DNA of 64,000 nucleotides from Aquarana catesbeiana (lineage: Eukaryota; Chordata; Amphibia; Anura; Ranidae), in assembly GCF_042186555.1 (NCBI RefSeq), contig NC_133333.1:222706757-222770756 (forward strand), read 5' to 3'. This document shows, one piece after another, positions 32,493 through 44,849 of this stretch; position 1 is the stretch's first letter, and every line of letters starts with the position of its first letter. The notes under the pieces were generated by a model. That model searched no databases. It worked only from the letters and a program-made list of their open reading frames with translations, and was not told where the DNA came from. The position numbers and the translations under genes were made by a program.

Positions 32493-33510
32493 GGGGATGA
32501 TTTACTAAAGGGAAAAAGACTGTGGACTTTGCAAAGTGTAGTTGCACCACAGCTTAGTAAATGAGCAGAAAGTCTGCTGACTTTTATCATCCAATCATGT
32601 GCACGCAAAAATGCTGTTTTTTTATTTTCCTTGCACGTGATTACCGTATATACTCGAGTATAAGTCGAGTTTTTCAGCACATTTTTTTGTGCTGAAAGTG
32701 CCCCCCTCGACTTATACTCGAGTCAAGCACTTTTCTGCAGCAAAAAATTTCATTTTCCAAACCGACTTTGGGGCCTCGTATCTCAGGGCCACTTTGTGCT
32801 AGGAACCCCAAATTTGGTGCAAACCCAGTGGAACTGGTACCACAACATATCCAAAGCTGGGGTTCCTAGCACTAAGTGGCCCCGAGATACGGGGCCCCAA
32901 AATCAGTTCGGAAAATGTCATTCTCTGCTGCAGAAAAGTGCTTGACATTATCTTAACCGAGTTTGGGGCCCTGTATCTCAAGGCCACTAGGTGCTAGGAA
33001 CCCCAGCTTTGGATATTTTATGGTGCTAGTTCCACTGAGTTAGCACACTGAATTTGGGGTTCCTAGCACTAAGTGGCCCCGAAATACAGGGGCCCCAAAA
33101 TCAGTCAACTGTGTCCATCTGCAGCAATGTCATTTCGGGACCATTTGGGTTCAGAGACCCCAAATTTTGGCTGCAGCTAGGGGGCATCTAGGAACCCTTA
33201 ACTACCGAGTTTGAAGTTTGGGGGACCTATGGCTGCAAATGGGCACAGTGAGGCTGCAAATGGGCATTGTTGACCCTCTTTTCCACTTGAAGTAGCATTT
33301 TCAGTACATTTCTCACCTTCGTCTTATACTCGGGTCACTAAGTTTTTCCCATTTTTTTGTGGTAAATTAGGGCCTCGACTTATACTCGAAACGACTTATA
33401 CTTGAGTATATACGGTAGGTATTCTTTACAAAGTAAAGCCCCTAATTTGCTCTGGAGCAACTGCACTTTGCAAAATGCACAGTCTATTTGCCTTTAGTAA
33501 ATAAACCCCA
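32493..33510. mobile_element. Outer MITE with TTTACTAAAGG termini
   Basis: TGGGGATGATTTACTAAAGG on the left pairs with the complement of the right end CCTTTAGTAAATAAACCCCA. The subterminal segments (CTTTGCAAAGTG boxes near 32540 and 33460) also match in inverted order. It is split by another element at 32644-33415. Confidence 0.7.
32644..33415. mobile_element. Inner MITE with CCGTATATACTCGAGTATAA termini
   Basis: The left end CCGTATATACTCGAGTATAA and the complement of the right end match except for single bases, with TA outside each end (32642-32643 and 33416-33417). The interior contains modules of about 100 bp that alternate in orientation: a GTATCTCAGGGCCACT-type segment and its inverted partner GTGGCCCCGAGATAC recur near 32780, 32880, 32975 and 33075. 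No coding frame. Confidence 0.75.
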
Positions 33511-34045
33511 TTATCACAGAGCACTTTCAAAAGAAGTCACAAATCACAAATAAAACTCAGAACGTGACTCATAATGTGTTGAAGCCACAATATTAACTTT
33601 ACAGTTAAGTAACTAACAATTTTATAAGTAGATCACCAATGCCATGCTTTATTTCACCCATGACAGGTTTCTGAATTCATTAGCCTTATATTTTGTCATT
33701 GCTCTATCATGATTTACAGTATATGAATTATTAATATCCAAACAATACACCTTTATTATTATAAATTCTTTAACACCTGAAAACTATTTTTTATAAAAGC
33801 AAAGAAGAGCATATAACAAGCAAATCAGCAACACAACTAGCCACAAACCGTCTCTCGTCTAGCAAATAATATGCAACAGTTTTTTTGTGTTTCCGATTGT
33901 GATTTTAATCCTGGAGATTCAACTAAAACAGATTCAAACAGGTTATGCACACATCAATAAATGGGTATACAATGGCTACCAAAGGAAGATCGTTGCCTGT
34001 CTAGTACATGAGCAACATGCGTATATGCCCTCATATACTTGGAAT
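33511..34045. other. Intergenic, nothing recognised
   Basis: A/T-rich, no coding or repeat structure identified. Confidence 0.45.
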
Positions 34046-34140
34046 ATACACTCACCGACCACTTTATTAGGTACACCTGTTCAATTGCTTGGTAACGCAA
34101 ATTGCTAATCAGCCAATCACATGGCAGCAAGAAGGCCATG
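34046..34140. mobile_element. End fragment of a DNA transposon
   Basis: CACTCACCGACCACTTTATT followed by AGGTACACCTGTTCAA is a terminus I recognise as repeated in fish and frog genomes, preceded here by TA. The partner end is not in the window, and the family was not confirmed. Confidence 0.45.
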
Positions 34141-34512
34141 ATTCCATGTGCCCTCATGAATGAAAACTTGCCTCTTGCATCCCCTGTTATGGATGGGGGG
34201 GGGGGGATACCGTTCCCTGTGCTATTGACCCTCAGGCGTTTATTCATTTATCAGTGTCACTGTTCATTAAGCTCCTTTATTGATGGTTGGTTTTAGGATC
34301 CTAATCTGCCTTAATACAAATCAATTTGCAATTTGTTTTTCCAAGAGGCACAATTTTGTTTCCATAATGCAAGGAAATCAAATTTATCAATTCCAACACC
34401 TCTTGTAATGCTTCTTCCTCTCCCAGTCTAAGCTCTGCTGTACAGGGGCTTCATGAGGCTGATATTAACTAAATTCAGGTACCGACACTGTTTGCATTTA
34501 AAGACAATACAT
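34141..34512. other. Intergenic, nothing recognised
   Basis: A short G-run (about 34195-34206) is present; no gene or paired termini are visible. Confidence 0.4.
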
Positions 34513-35473
34513 TTTACCGCTTGCCGACCAGCGAACAACGATATGCGTTGGAACAATGGCACGGCTGTGCGAATGGGCGTACAGGTATGTCCCCTTTAAG
34601 ACGCGGCATTGTGGGCGAGCGACCGCCGCATGCTCCGTGACCGTGCCCGCGGGTACCTCGGACTCTATGTCCACCGGTGTCCCGCAATCGTGTCACGGAG
34701 CAGGAGAACGGGGAAATGTAAACAAGGCATTTCCCTGTTCTGCCTAGTGACATGACAAGGATCTACTGCTTCCTGTCATCGGGAGCAGTGATCGATGTCA
34801 TGTCCTAGGTAGCCTATCGCCCCCACAGTTAGAATCACTCCCTAGGACACACTTAACCCATTGATCGCCCCCTAGTGTTTAACCCCGTCTCTGCCAGTGT
34901 CATTACACAGTAATCAGTGCATTTTTATAGCACTGATCGCTGTATACATGACAATGGTCCTAGTGTCAAATATAGTGTCAAAAGTGTCAGATGTGTCCGC
35001 CATAATGTCGCAGTCACGATAAAAATCACAGATCGCCGTCATTTACTAATAAAAAAAATAATAATAATAAAATGCCATAAATCTATCCCCTATTTTGTAG
35101 ACGCTATAAGTTTTGCACAAACCAATCAATATACACTTATTGGGATTTTTTTTTTACCAAAAATATGTAGAAGAATACATATCAGCCTAAACTGAGGAAA
35201 AAAATTATTTTTTTATATATTTTTTGAGGATATTGCTTTTTTTTTTTCAAAATTGTCGCTCTTTTTTTGTTTATAGCACAAAAAATAAAAATCGCAGAGG
35301 TGATCAAATACCACCAAAAGAAAGCTCTATTTGTAGGAAAAATAGGACGTCAATTTTGTTTGGGTACAACGCCGCACGACTGCGCAATTGTCAGTTAAAG
35401 CGACGCAGTGCCGTATCGCAAAAAGTGCTCTGGTCGGGAAGGGGGTAAATTCTTCTGGGGCTGAAGTGGTTAA
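34513..35473. mobile_element. TTAA-type MITE (first copy)
   Basis: The left end reads TTTACCGCTTGCCGACC and the right end GGGGCTGAAGTGGTTAA, so TTAA (one changed base on the left) bounds short inverted repeats CCRCTT. TTAA targets are used by piggyBac and Kolobok elements. The right half (from about 35275) is closely similar to the right half of the element ending at 40974, including the box GATCAAATACCACCAAAAGA. There is no transposase. Confidence 0.65.
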
Positions 35474-36017
35474 TGATGTATTAATGGATATAGAGTTGCA
35501 TTCATTTGTGTATTTTGTATCTGTCCAAACTTTATACCTTAAAAATAAATACATTTACATTTACTTTATTCCTAGGCCAAATCATTTTTTACCATACCAT
35601 CATTTGGATTTCACCTTTGGATTCCTAAATGTCCTTAGCAGATACCATTCTCATTGCTATTTATTTAGGTGATTTCAGTTTCAGTCACCATGAGTAACTC
35701 TTTGGAAAAATACTTTTCAATTTTTATACTTTATTATTTGGATATAGTTAAGTGCTTGAAAACAGAAGAAAGGTTTGGTATGGCAACTCCCTTGAATCAA
35801 ACAAGCAACATCTGTTGTCACACTATGTTTAGCTGAAATAAAATTAGACCAGCTGGGATTATGTCTCAAAGGGCTAAAAGAGGGTAAACACATTATATGA
35901 TTATCACACTGAAAACAAATGATGTACTTTATTATGTAGCTCTGATTATTCATTTTTTTCTGTTGTTGTAAATATTGTCTTTTTCAATGTTCTGAAGAAA
36001 TAGTTGAATTTGAAAGC
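35474..36017. other. Intergenic, nothing recognised
   Basis: A/T-rich sequence between two MITEs; no gene, no paired termini. Confidence 0.45.
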
Positions 36018-36025
36018 ATCTAGGG

Positions 36026-36789
36026 CAGCCATTCTCAACCAGGGTTCCACCAGAGACTGCTAGGAGCTCCTTGTGCTGTGACTGACTGAGGTCACGTTTG
36101 ATGGTGCCCACATAGTTCTGGGTCCAACACCAGTCGGCAGAGAAATCAGCATTACTGGTTACATTAATAATGTTTTTAACTGTAAAGATGGCATTCTGGC
36201 AACCACTGAAAGGGAGGCATTCTTTCCACTGACCACCAATGTAAGGGACATTCTTCCCACTGACCCCCAAAGAATACATTTTCGCTGGGGTTCCCCGAGA
36301 CCTGAAATTTACTTCAAGGGTTCCTTTATGCCCTGTACACACGGTCGGATTTTCCGACGGAAAATGTGTGATAGGACCTTGTTGTCGGAAATTCCGCCCA
36401 TGTGTAGGCTTCATCACACATTTTCCATCGGATTTTCCGACACACAAAGTTTGAGAGTAGGATATAAAATTTTCCGACAACAAAATCCGTTGTCGGAATT
36501 TCCGATCGTGTGTACACAAATCCGACGCACAAAGTGCCACGCATGCTCAGAATAAATAAAGAGATGAAAGCTATTGGCTACTGCCCCGTTTATAGTCCCG
36601 ACGTACGTGTTTTACGTCACCGCGTTCAGAATGATCGGATTTTCCGACAACTTTGTGTGACCGTGTGTATGCAAGACAAGTTTGAGCCAAAATCCGTCAG
36701 AAAAAATCCTAGGATTTTGTTGTCGGAATGTCCGATCAATGTCCGACTGTTTGTACGGGACATTAGAGTATAAATGTTGATAAAGTTTG
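36026..36789. mobile_element. Non-autonomous hAT-like MITE, host of a nested MITE
   Basis: Flanked by a perfect 8-bp direct repeat ATCTAGGG (36018-36025 and 36790-36797). Left end CAGCCATTCTCAACC; right end, complemented, CAAACTTTATCAAC. The two halves (36026-36328 and 36763-36789) are separated by a second MITE. No coding sequence. Confidence 0.8.
36329..36762. mobile_element. Harbinger-like MITE (434 bp)
   Basis: Left end TGCCCTGTACACACGGTCGG; the complement of the right end is TGTCCCGTACAAACAGTCGG. TTA lies outside both ends (36326-36328, 36763-36765), the 3-bp target of PIF/Harbinger elements. The interior is built of TTTCCGAC/GTCGGAAA boxes in both orientations. A relative lies at 54456-54665. 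The ORF-like frames across it result from the repeats. Confidence 0.8.
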
Positions 36790-36797
36790 ATCTAGGG

Positions 36798-37087
36798 GAG
36801 TAAAATTTTCATACACCACTCTTGGGGTAAATTTTGTCTCACTTTCTGTTTGGGACACTCTTTTCCCATGTATTGTTTGTCTTGGTGTCACAAGTATTAC
36901 ATTTGGGGAGGCATTGTTCCATAGGAGTCCCTGACAGCAGTATAAGCCCAGCAGATGCGCTAACCCCTTTCTCACTCTATCCAAAAAGAAAAGAATAAAA
37001 CTTTTAGGAAGTACAGTAGATTTCAATTTTCAGTTCAGATAAAAAAAAAAAAATCTGCAAGAGTGGCGAGCCACTTGCCTCTGTAAT
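36798..37087. other. Intergenic, nothing recognised
   Basis: No gene or repeat structure identified before the TA microsatellite. Confidence 0.4.
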
Positions 37088-38843
<1,756 letters not shown>

Positions 38844-38849
38844 TATATA

Positions 38850-39426
38850 CAGTTGTGCTCATAAGTTTACATACCCTAGCAGAATTTATGATTTCTTGGC
38901 CATTTTTCAGAGAATATGAATGATAACACAAAAACATTTCTTTCACTCGTGGTTAGTGTTTGGCTGAAGCCATTTATTATCAATCAACTTTGTTTACTCT
39001 TTTTAAATCATAATGACAACAGAAACTACCCAAATGGCCCTGATCAAAAGTTTATATACCCTGAAATGTGTGGCCTTGGTACAGACACAGAAGGTGGCAC
39101 ACACAGGTTAAAATGGCAATTAAAGGTTAATTTCACAAATTAGTGTCTGTGTATAAATAGTCAATGAGTTTGTTAGCTCTCACGTGGATGCACTAAGCAG
39201 GCTAGACACCGAGCCATGAGGAGGTAGAAAAGAACAGTCAAAAGACCTGTGTAACAAGGTAATAAAACTTTACAAAGATGGAAAAGGATATAAAAAGATA
39301 TCCAAAGCCTTGAATATGCCAGTCAGTACTGTTTATTCACTTATTAAGAAATGGAAAATTGGGGATCTATTGATACCAAGCCAAGGTCAGGTAGATCAAG
39401 AAAGATTTCAGCCACAACTGCCCTAG
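38850..39426 (+). mobile_element. Tc1-like transposon (family A), 3'-truncated
   Basis: It begins CAGTTGTGCTCATAAGTTTA, the terminus of the element at 12757, after TA at 38848-38849, so it directly follows the family B element with only TATATA between them. The left terminal repeat and the first third of a transposase remain; the sequence breaks off at about 39426 in GCCACAACTGCCCTAG. Confidence 0.85.
39229..39426 (+). pseudogene. Tc1 transposase N-terminal fragment
   Basis: It encodes the helix-turn-helix part of a Tc1 transposase: LYKDGKGYKKISKAL, then STVYSLIKKWK and a PRSGRSRKIS linker, with a small deletion near WKIGG. No catalytic residues remain. Together with 12983-13287 it shows the two ends of the same family's transposase. 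Confidence 0.8.
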
Positions 39427-39702
39427 GCTCCTAATAGTAGGGAGCCTAGAAAAAAAACACTGGCACCCTCTGACCAGGAAGGTGCCGGAAGTGACGCGAT
39501 TGCCGGACCAGAAAACGTGTCACAGGAAATTATTCCATCCGGTAAAGAAAAGCGCATATTACAGGAACCTGATCACCATATGCACTCCAAGTAGGAGCAC
39601 AAGCAGAAGCAAACAACCGCAGTCATGCCCCAATAGGGAAACCATGCCAAGGTAGACCCACGGGCAGTAATACAAGTGGTTTCCCACTATTATGGTGTTT
39701 AA

Positions 39703-40974
39703 CCACTTGCTGCCCGCCCTATTACAGAATGACGGCTGCAAAGTGGTTTGATATTCCTGATCGGACGTCATATGACGTGATCAAGAATATCGAGCCGCTG
39801 CGCGCCCCAGGGGGCGCGCATCACGGCGATCGTTGTTGCGGGGTGTCAGTCTGACACCCTGCAACACCGATCTAGGTAAAGAGTCTCCGACGGAGACTCT
39901 TTATCACGTGATCAGCCATGTCCAATCACGGCTGATCACGATGTAAATAGGAAGAGCCGGTGATCGGCTTTTCCTCACTCGTGTCTGACAGACGCGAGTA
40001 GAGGAGAGCCGATCGGCTGCTCTCCTGACAGGGGGGGTCTGTGCTGATTGTTTATCAGCACAGCCCCCCCTCGGATCCTACCCAGGACCACCAGGGAAGC
40101 CGCCCAGGACCACCAGGGAAGCGATCCACACTGGACCACCAGGTATGCCCCTAGACCACCAGGGAAATGTCACTGTGTGCCCAGGCAACTGCCAATCTGT
40201 GCCCAGGCAGCTGCCAGTCAGTGCCCACTGCAATGCCTACCACTGCCAGTGCCACCAGGGATGCCCATCAGTGCCTCATTTTAGTGCCGCGTATCAGTGC
40301 CCATCAGTGCCACATATCAGTGCCCAGCAGTGCCGCCTATCAGTGCCCATCAGTGCCCAGCAGTGCCGCCTATCAGTGCCGCCTATCAGTGCCACCCTAT
40401 TAGTGCCTAGCAGTGCCCAGCAGTGCCGCCTTTCATTGCACATCAATGTCGCCCATCAGTGCCCATCAGTGCCACCCAGTGCCACCCATCAGTGCCGCCT
40501 ATCAATGCCCATCAGTGCTGCATATGAGTGCCACCCATCAGTGCCGCCTACCAGTGCCCATCAGTGCCGCATTTCAGTGCCCATCGTCAGTGCCCGTCAG
40601 TGCCCTCTCATTGGTGCCACCTTATCGGTGCCGCCGTATCAGTGCCTGTCAGTGCCTGTCAGTGCCGCCTTATCAGTGCCCATCAGAGAAAGAGAAAACT
40701 TACTTATTTACAATTTTTTTTAACAGAAACAAAAGCAAAACTTTTATTTTTTTCAAAATTTTCAGTCTTTTTTTATTTGTTTAGCAAAAAATAAAAACCG
40801 CAGAAGTGATCAAATACCACCAAAAGAAAGCTCTATTTGTGGGAACAAAATTATAAAAATTTAGTTTGGGCACAGTTTAGCATGACCGCGCAATTGTCAT
40901 TCAAACTGCGACAGCGCTGAAAGCTGAAAATTGGTCTGGGCAGGAGGGTGTCTAAGTGCCCTGTATTGAAGTGA
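39703..40974. mobile_element. TTAA-type MITE (second copy) with internal minisatellite
   Basis: TTAA at 39699-39702 and 40975-40978 bounds CCACTTGCTGCCCGCC on the left and a right end whose complement starts TCACTTCAATAC. The left third holds perfect hairpins such as GTGTCAGTCTGACACC and AGAGTCTCCGACGGAGACTC. The right end (from about 40780) matches the element at 34513-35473. There is no transposase. Confidence 0.75.
40190..40690. repeat. CAGTGCC minisatellite
   Basis: About 500 bp of 10-21 bp units such as CATCAGTGCCCATCAGTGCC and TATCAGTGCCGC. Long open frames in all three forward frames here come from the repeat (stop-free units) and have no protein support. Confidence 0.92.
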
Positions 40975-41149
40975 TTAAAGGGGGCAGTCCTTGGGGTTAT
41001 AAAGGAAGGGGTGGTGACTATGCTGGGACACTTTCCCGATGAGTGCCTGGTTACACATTGCATGTTTGGCTTTGTAGAGGTTCTACGCTGGCAAGGATTA
41101 TCGTTGCTACATAGTCTCTTCCTTTCTCCTAAGCTTTTCAAATATTAGA

Positions 41150-41419
41150 ATTGTGAACTAATCGGAAGTTTATATTTTATTTATAATTTGTAGTTATTTA
41201 GAAATATCTTGGATCTTTTTTCTCCACAGGGCTCTGAAGGAATGGCCACGGGTGGCTGTTCCTTCAGAGCATGTGCACCAGTGATGTCACTAGCTGCACG
41301 TACAGTAAATATCTCCTAAATGATGCACGTTTAGGAGATATTTACACTACCTATAGGTAAGCCTTATTATAGGCTTACCTATAGGTAAAATTTAGTGATG
41401 GAAGTTTACTTCTACTTTA
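41150..41419. mobile_element. MITE fragment with TAGGTAAGCC / AAGTAAAC ends
   Basis: It contains AGGAGATATTTAC palindromes, CTATAGGTAAGCC direct and inverted boxes and a right end AGTTTACTTCTACTTTAA. A longer relative lies at 47678-48103. Left boundary uncertain. Confidence 0.5.
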
Positions 41420-42060
41420 ACACATGGGGGGAGCACCACACTAAATAAAACAGTGCCTACAAAATGTCAACAAAATCCAACGCATTTCAGTAGCTCAACA
41501 CTCCCTCTTCATCGGGGCTGGTAGAACAATAACCATAGGGTGAGATTAAGCACTATATATAGTGTGAAACACGTTAGCTTTTTTGTTCTGCTGTGGCATA
41601 TATTTTTGTTTGTAGTTTTTGAATAAAAGGCATATTCCGAGTGCGGCTGTCCAGAACTACTTCTTATCTATTTTCATAGGGTGAGTGCTGTCCTGGGTTG
41701 AAAGTTGGAACCCAGGTAGGTGTATACAGATCATGCAGGCATTTGGACAGAGATAACCTATATTGCTTAAGAAGTGACTGCCCTATGCCCTTGAGGAGAA
41801 GGAAAAAAGTGCATTAGAAGCCCTTGCATGCAAGTGACTCCTCTTCATCTGGGAAGGGTAAAAAAGAAAGACTTTGTCAGCCACTTCACCACCTATTGCA
41901 TGATTCATACTGGGGATCTAAAAAAACTCATCTTCACTGAACCTTTCCAGACTGCCTTCCACTTGGCCAAAATATGGGTGGAATGAAGGAAACAGAGGTG
42001 GCAAAGGTGGTAGAGGAAGTGCTTTTATAATTAATATCATTATTAGTATTACTATATAGA
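41420..42060. other. Intergenic, possible retroelement ends
   Basis: Two modules in opposite orientation, each with a GAAAYRCGTT-like box (TGAAACACGTTAGC at about 41567 and, inverted, AACGCATTTCAG near 41478) that recall ends of Penelope-like elements. No coding sequence. Confidence 0.35.
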
Positions 42061-42151
42061 CATTATATAGTGCCAACAGTTTGCACAGCGCTTTGCAATC
42101 TAAAGGGAGACAGTGCAGTTACAATAGAATAAAATACCAGAGGGTTAAGAG

Positions 42152-42896
42152 TAGGGATGGGCCGAACGGACCTCTGTTCGTTTCGCACCAGAACTTCCGA
42201 ACACCGCGAAAGTTCAGACCCGAATAGCGAACCCCAATAAAGTCAATGAGACCCGACCGTCAAATATCAAAAGTGCCCATTTTTAAGGTTTATATGCAAG
42301 TAATTGGGCATACAATGGTTATAGAGGTCCCTACTCTACACTAATGTATGTATGAATGACACGGTGTCACTACACTACAGTAAAATGATCTGAACTGTCC
42401 CTACTCTAGCTGCACACTATGCAAAGCTGAATGATGATCCTACTCATTACACTCACACTATCCCTAGACTGACACTAAACTAATATACTACACTGACAAT
42501 TGAAGCAAAATAGCACAGTATAGCACACTAACTAACTAATAGCACTGAAAGAGCCCTGTTCTATCTCTCTCTGCGCCAAAAGCACACTGAAAATGGCTGC
42601 CATTGAAAGAATACTTTTATACTGTGAGGAGGGAATGAGTCATGATTGGATAAAGTCATGATGACAGTATCCAATCATGACTCTGACAGTGCTCTGTGTC
42701 CTGATTGGCTGAAGCTTTCACTGCTTCAGCCAATCAGGGCTTGCAATGCACTATTCAGCACCGCAATGCATTGTGGTCAGTTTGGGGGGCCGAACAAATG
42801 TCCGAACGACCCATTTGTTCGGCTGTGCGCCGAACATCTGAACAGCGAAAGTTCGGCCCGAACTTATGCTCGGGCCGAACCGTTCATCCATCCTTA
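42152..42896. mobile_element. Non-autonomous hAT (hAT-d, 745 bp)
   Basis: Left end TAGGGATGGGCCGAACGG; the complement of the right end starts TAAGGATGGATGAACGGTTC. Its right subterminal 150 bp match the left end of hAT-b (53882) in inverted order, so it is a deletion derivative of that subfamily. Target 8-mers: GTTAAGAG on the left, and CTTAAGTG on the right once the foldback insertion at 42901 is removed (6 of 8). Confidence 0.85.
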
Positions 42897-42900
42897 CTTA

Positions 42901-43054
42901 AGGCTGGATTCACACTTATGCAGTTTTAGTGCTTTTTGCATTTTGCAGATTTGCACTGCAGTCCATTTAACATGGTTTCCTATGGAACATGTTCTGTAGT
43001 ACAAATCTACAAAATGCAAAAAGCACTAAAACTGCATAAGTGTGAATCCAGCCT
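42901..43054. mobile_element. Foldback MITE (154 bp near-perfect palindrome)
   Basis: AGGCTGGATTCACACTTATG and its complement at the other end extend as arms of more than 60 bp over the whole element, with a loop around CATGGTTTCCTATGGAACATG. TA lies outside both ends (42899-42900, 43055-43056). It sits inside the right target duplication of hAT-d. Confidence 0.85.
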
Positions 43055-43150
43055 TAAGTGGGCACTGCTCATAAGAACTGATAATTTAATAGAGTGGGGC
43101 AAGTGTTTCAAAAGGTAATCCATGTGGGGGATGAATTGATGGAAAAGTAT

Positions 43151-43483
43151 GGGGCGGCACAGTGGTGTAGTGGATAGCACTTTTGCTAGCAGTAAGAAGG
43201 GTCCCAACCATGACACTACCTGCTTGGAGTTTGCATGTTCTCCCTGTGCCTGCGTGGGTTTACTCCGGGTACTCCGGTTTCTTGCCACACTCCAAAGACA
43301 TGCTGGTAGGCTAATTGGATCCTGTCTAAATTGTCCCTAGTATATGAATGTGAGTTAGGGACCTCAGATTGTAAGCTCCTTGAGGGTAGGGACTGATGTG
43401 AATGTACAATGTATATGTAAAGCGCTGCGTAAATTGACAGCGCTATATAAGTATCTGAAATAAATAAAATAAAAATAAATAAG
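43151..43483 (+). mobile_element. V-SINE (tRNA-derived, L2-type tail)
   Basis: A tRNA-like head with box A (GTGGTGTAGTGGATAGCAC, about 43163-43180) and a decayed box B, then the strongly conserved central V domain (GGAGTTTGCATGTTCTCCCT, and ACTCCAAAGACATGCTGGTA), then a tail GTAAAGCGCTGCGTAAATTG that resembles L2-type LINE tails, ending in ATAAATAAA repeats. Pol III transcript mobilised in trans by a LINE. It inserted into an L2 copy whose own tail is the same motif. Confidence 0.9.
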
Positions 43484-43560
43484 TTAAAAGTCCATTTGTT
43501 AGTTGAAGGCATGATAGGCTTCCCTGAAGAGCTTAGTTTTCAGGGATTGCTTAAAGTGAT

Positions 43561-43984
43561 TGTAAATAATCACCTTGTAAAACAACCCATTCAGCTTAAA
43601 ATGGAAATGCAAGGCAAATATTTGTGTATAGATATAAAAAAAATGTATAAATACTTTTTAATCCCTTTTTTTAATAAATGATCACATTCCCTCTCTTCTC
43701 ATCTGCGTAAGAGCTGGGGGAGGAGGGGCAGCAGCACACTGAGCTTCCCAGTGAATGGCTGTGCTGTTTGATAATTAGAGGAGAGCACACTGAGTTCCAA
43801 GCACAGCTAGAAAACTGACCATGGTGTGCTCTACTGCTTAGTGTGGTCCGTTTTTTTAATAGGACAGCAGAGGGACAGGGATTTCACACAAAGAAAGCAA
43901 TACAAAGAGAACAAGATACGTTGTCATATAAGTACATAGTACGGCAGGCACATATAAGGAATATGAAATGTTGGGTAACAAACA
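43561..43984. other. Unidentified insertion in the L2 copy
   Basis: About 420 bp with no match elsewhere in the window that separates two stretches of the L2 element. It starts near TTAAAGTGATTGTAAA, the style of a MITE terminus, but no paired end was found. No coding frame. Confidence 0.4.
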
Positions 43985-44444
43985 TTTTAAAGGTTGCCAG
44001 AGTAGGAGATAGACAGACAGATTGAGGTAAAGAGTTCCAGAGGAGGGGAGAGGCTCTGGAGAAGTCCTGGAGACAAGCGTGGGATCTTTTAGAGCTGTGG
44101 TTTCTGCTACTTTCACCATTCAATTCAGGCCTTTTTCTGCTGGATAAAAAAGCATGTGCCAAAGCCCAAAACTACACAAATATGCCTTTTTTCATGTTGT
44201 AATGAATCTGACTGGGGTGTTGCTGCTGATGTATTTAAGCCAAGCTAGAACTAAAAATAAAAAAAATCCAGTACATCCAAAATATGTGATCCGAACATAC
44301 GGTGTTGGTGTTTGATAAGTATTTTTCTTTTGTTGCCCTCCAAATTACATTAAATGGAGGACCCTCTTCCCACCTGAAGGTCTTCTTTTTTCCTGCATTG
44401 GTGAATTTTACCCATGGAAGTGCCCAGCTTCCCATGCCCTTAAT

Positions 44445-44809
44445 TAGGTTCGACTCAAACATCGGGTGTTCGTTTGCTCACAAACAAACCAAACATATGG
44501 GGCGTTTGTGGGAAATTCGAGCGCCGCGGAATGCCCCATAATGCACTGTGAGATCGCAGTGCATTGACGTCTGATGATTGGCCAAAGCATGCACCTGACC
44601 TGCACGCTTTGACCTGCTGTAAGAGTCATAATTGGTCATAATTGGTGCCTTTGGCCAAGCATGGCTCAAGGGGACTAAATCCACACCCCACACTATATAA
44701 GGCTGCTTACATAGCAGCAGTGTATAGTCTGTGGACGGAGATAGATTAAGCTAGATTAGGCAGGCAGGTTAGTTAGTGGCGTGCAGGCAGTGTATTTAAT
44801 ATATATATG

Positions 44810-44849
<40 letters not shown>

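Larger units (their letters stand above)
42061..44160 (-). mobile_element. L2-like LINE 3' end, interrupted several times
   Basis: The tail (ATTGCAAAGCGCTGTGCAAA on the minus strand, near 42075-42100) and, far to the right, the ORF2 C-terminus (about 43940-44090, LQDFSRASPLLWNSLPQSV) belong to one L2-type element. Between them lie hAT-d (42152-42896), a foldback MITE (42901-43054), a V-SINE (43151-43483) and an unidentified insertion (about 43550-43985). Fragments of the host at 43057-43150 and 43484-43550 match the uninterrupted L2 end at 30800-30930. Confidence 0.7.

Noticed and set aside
36326..36773. Overlapping frames on both strands rich in repeated motifs
   Set aside because: Produced by the inverted TTTCCGAC boxes of a MITE.
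40048..40794. Overlapping frames of up to 192 codons rich in Cys, Pro and Ser
   Set aside because: All three forward frames are open because of the CAGTGCC minisatellite; no independent coding evidence.
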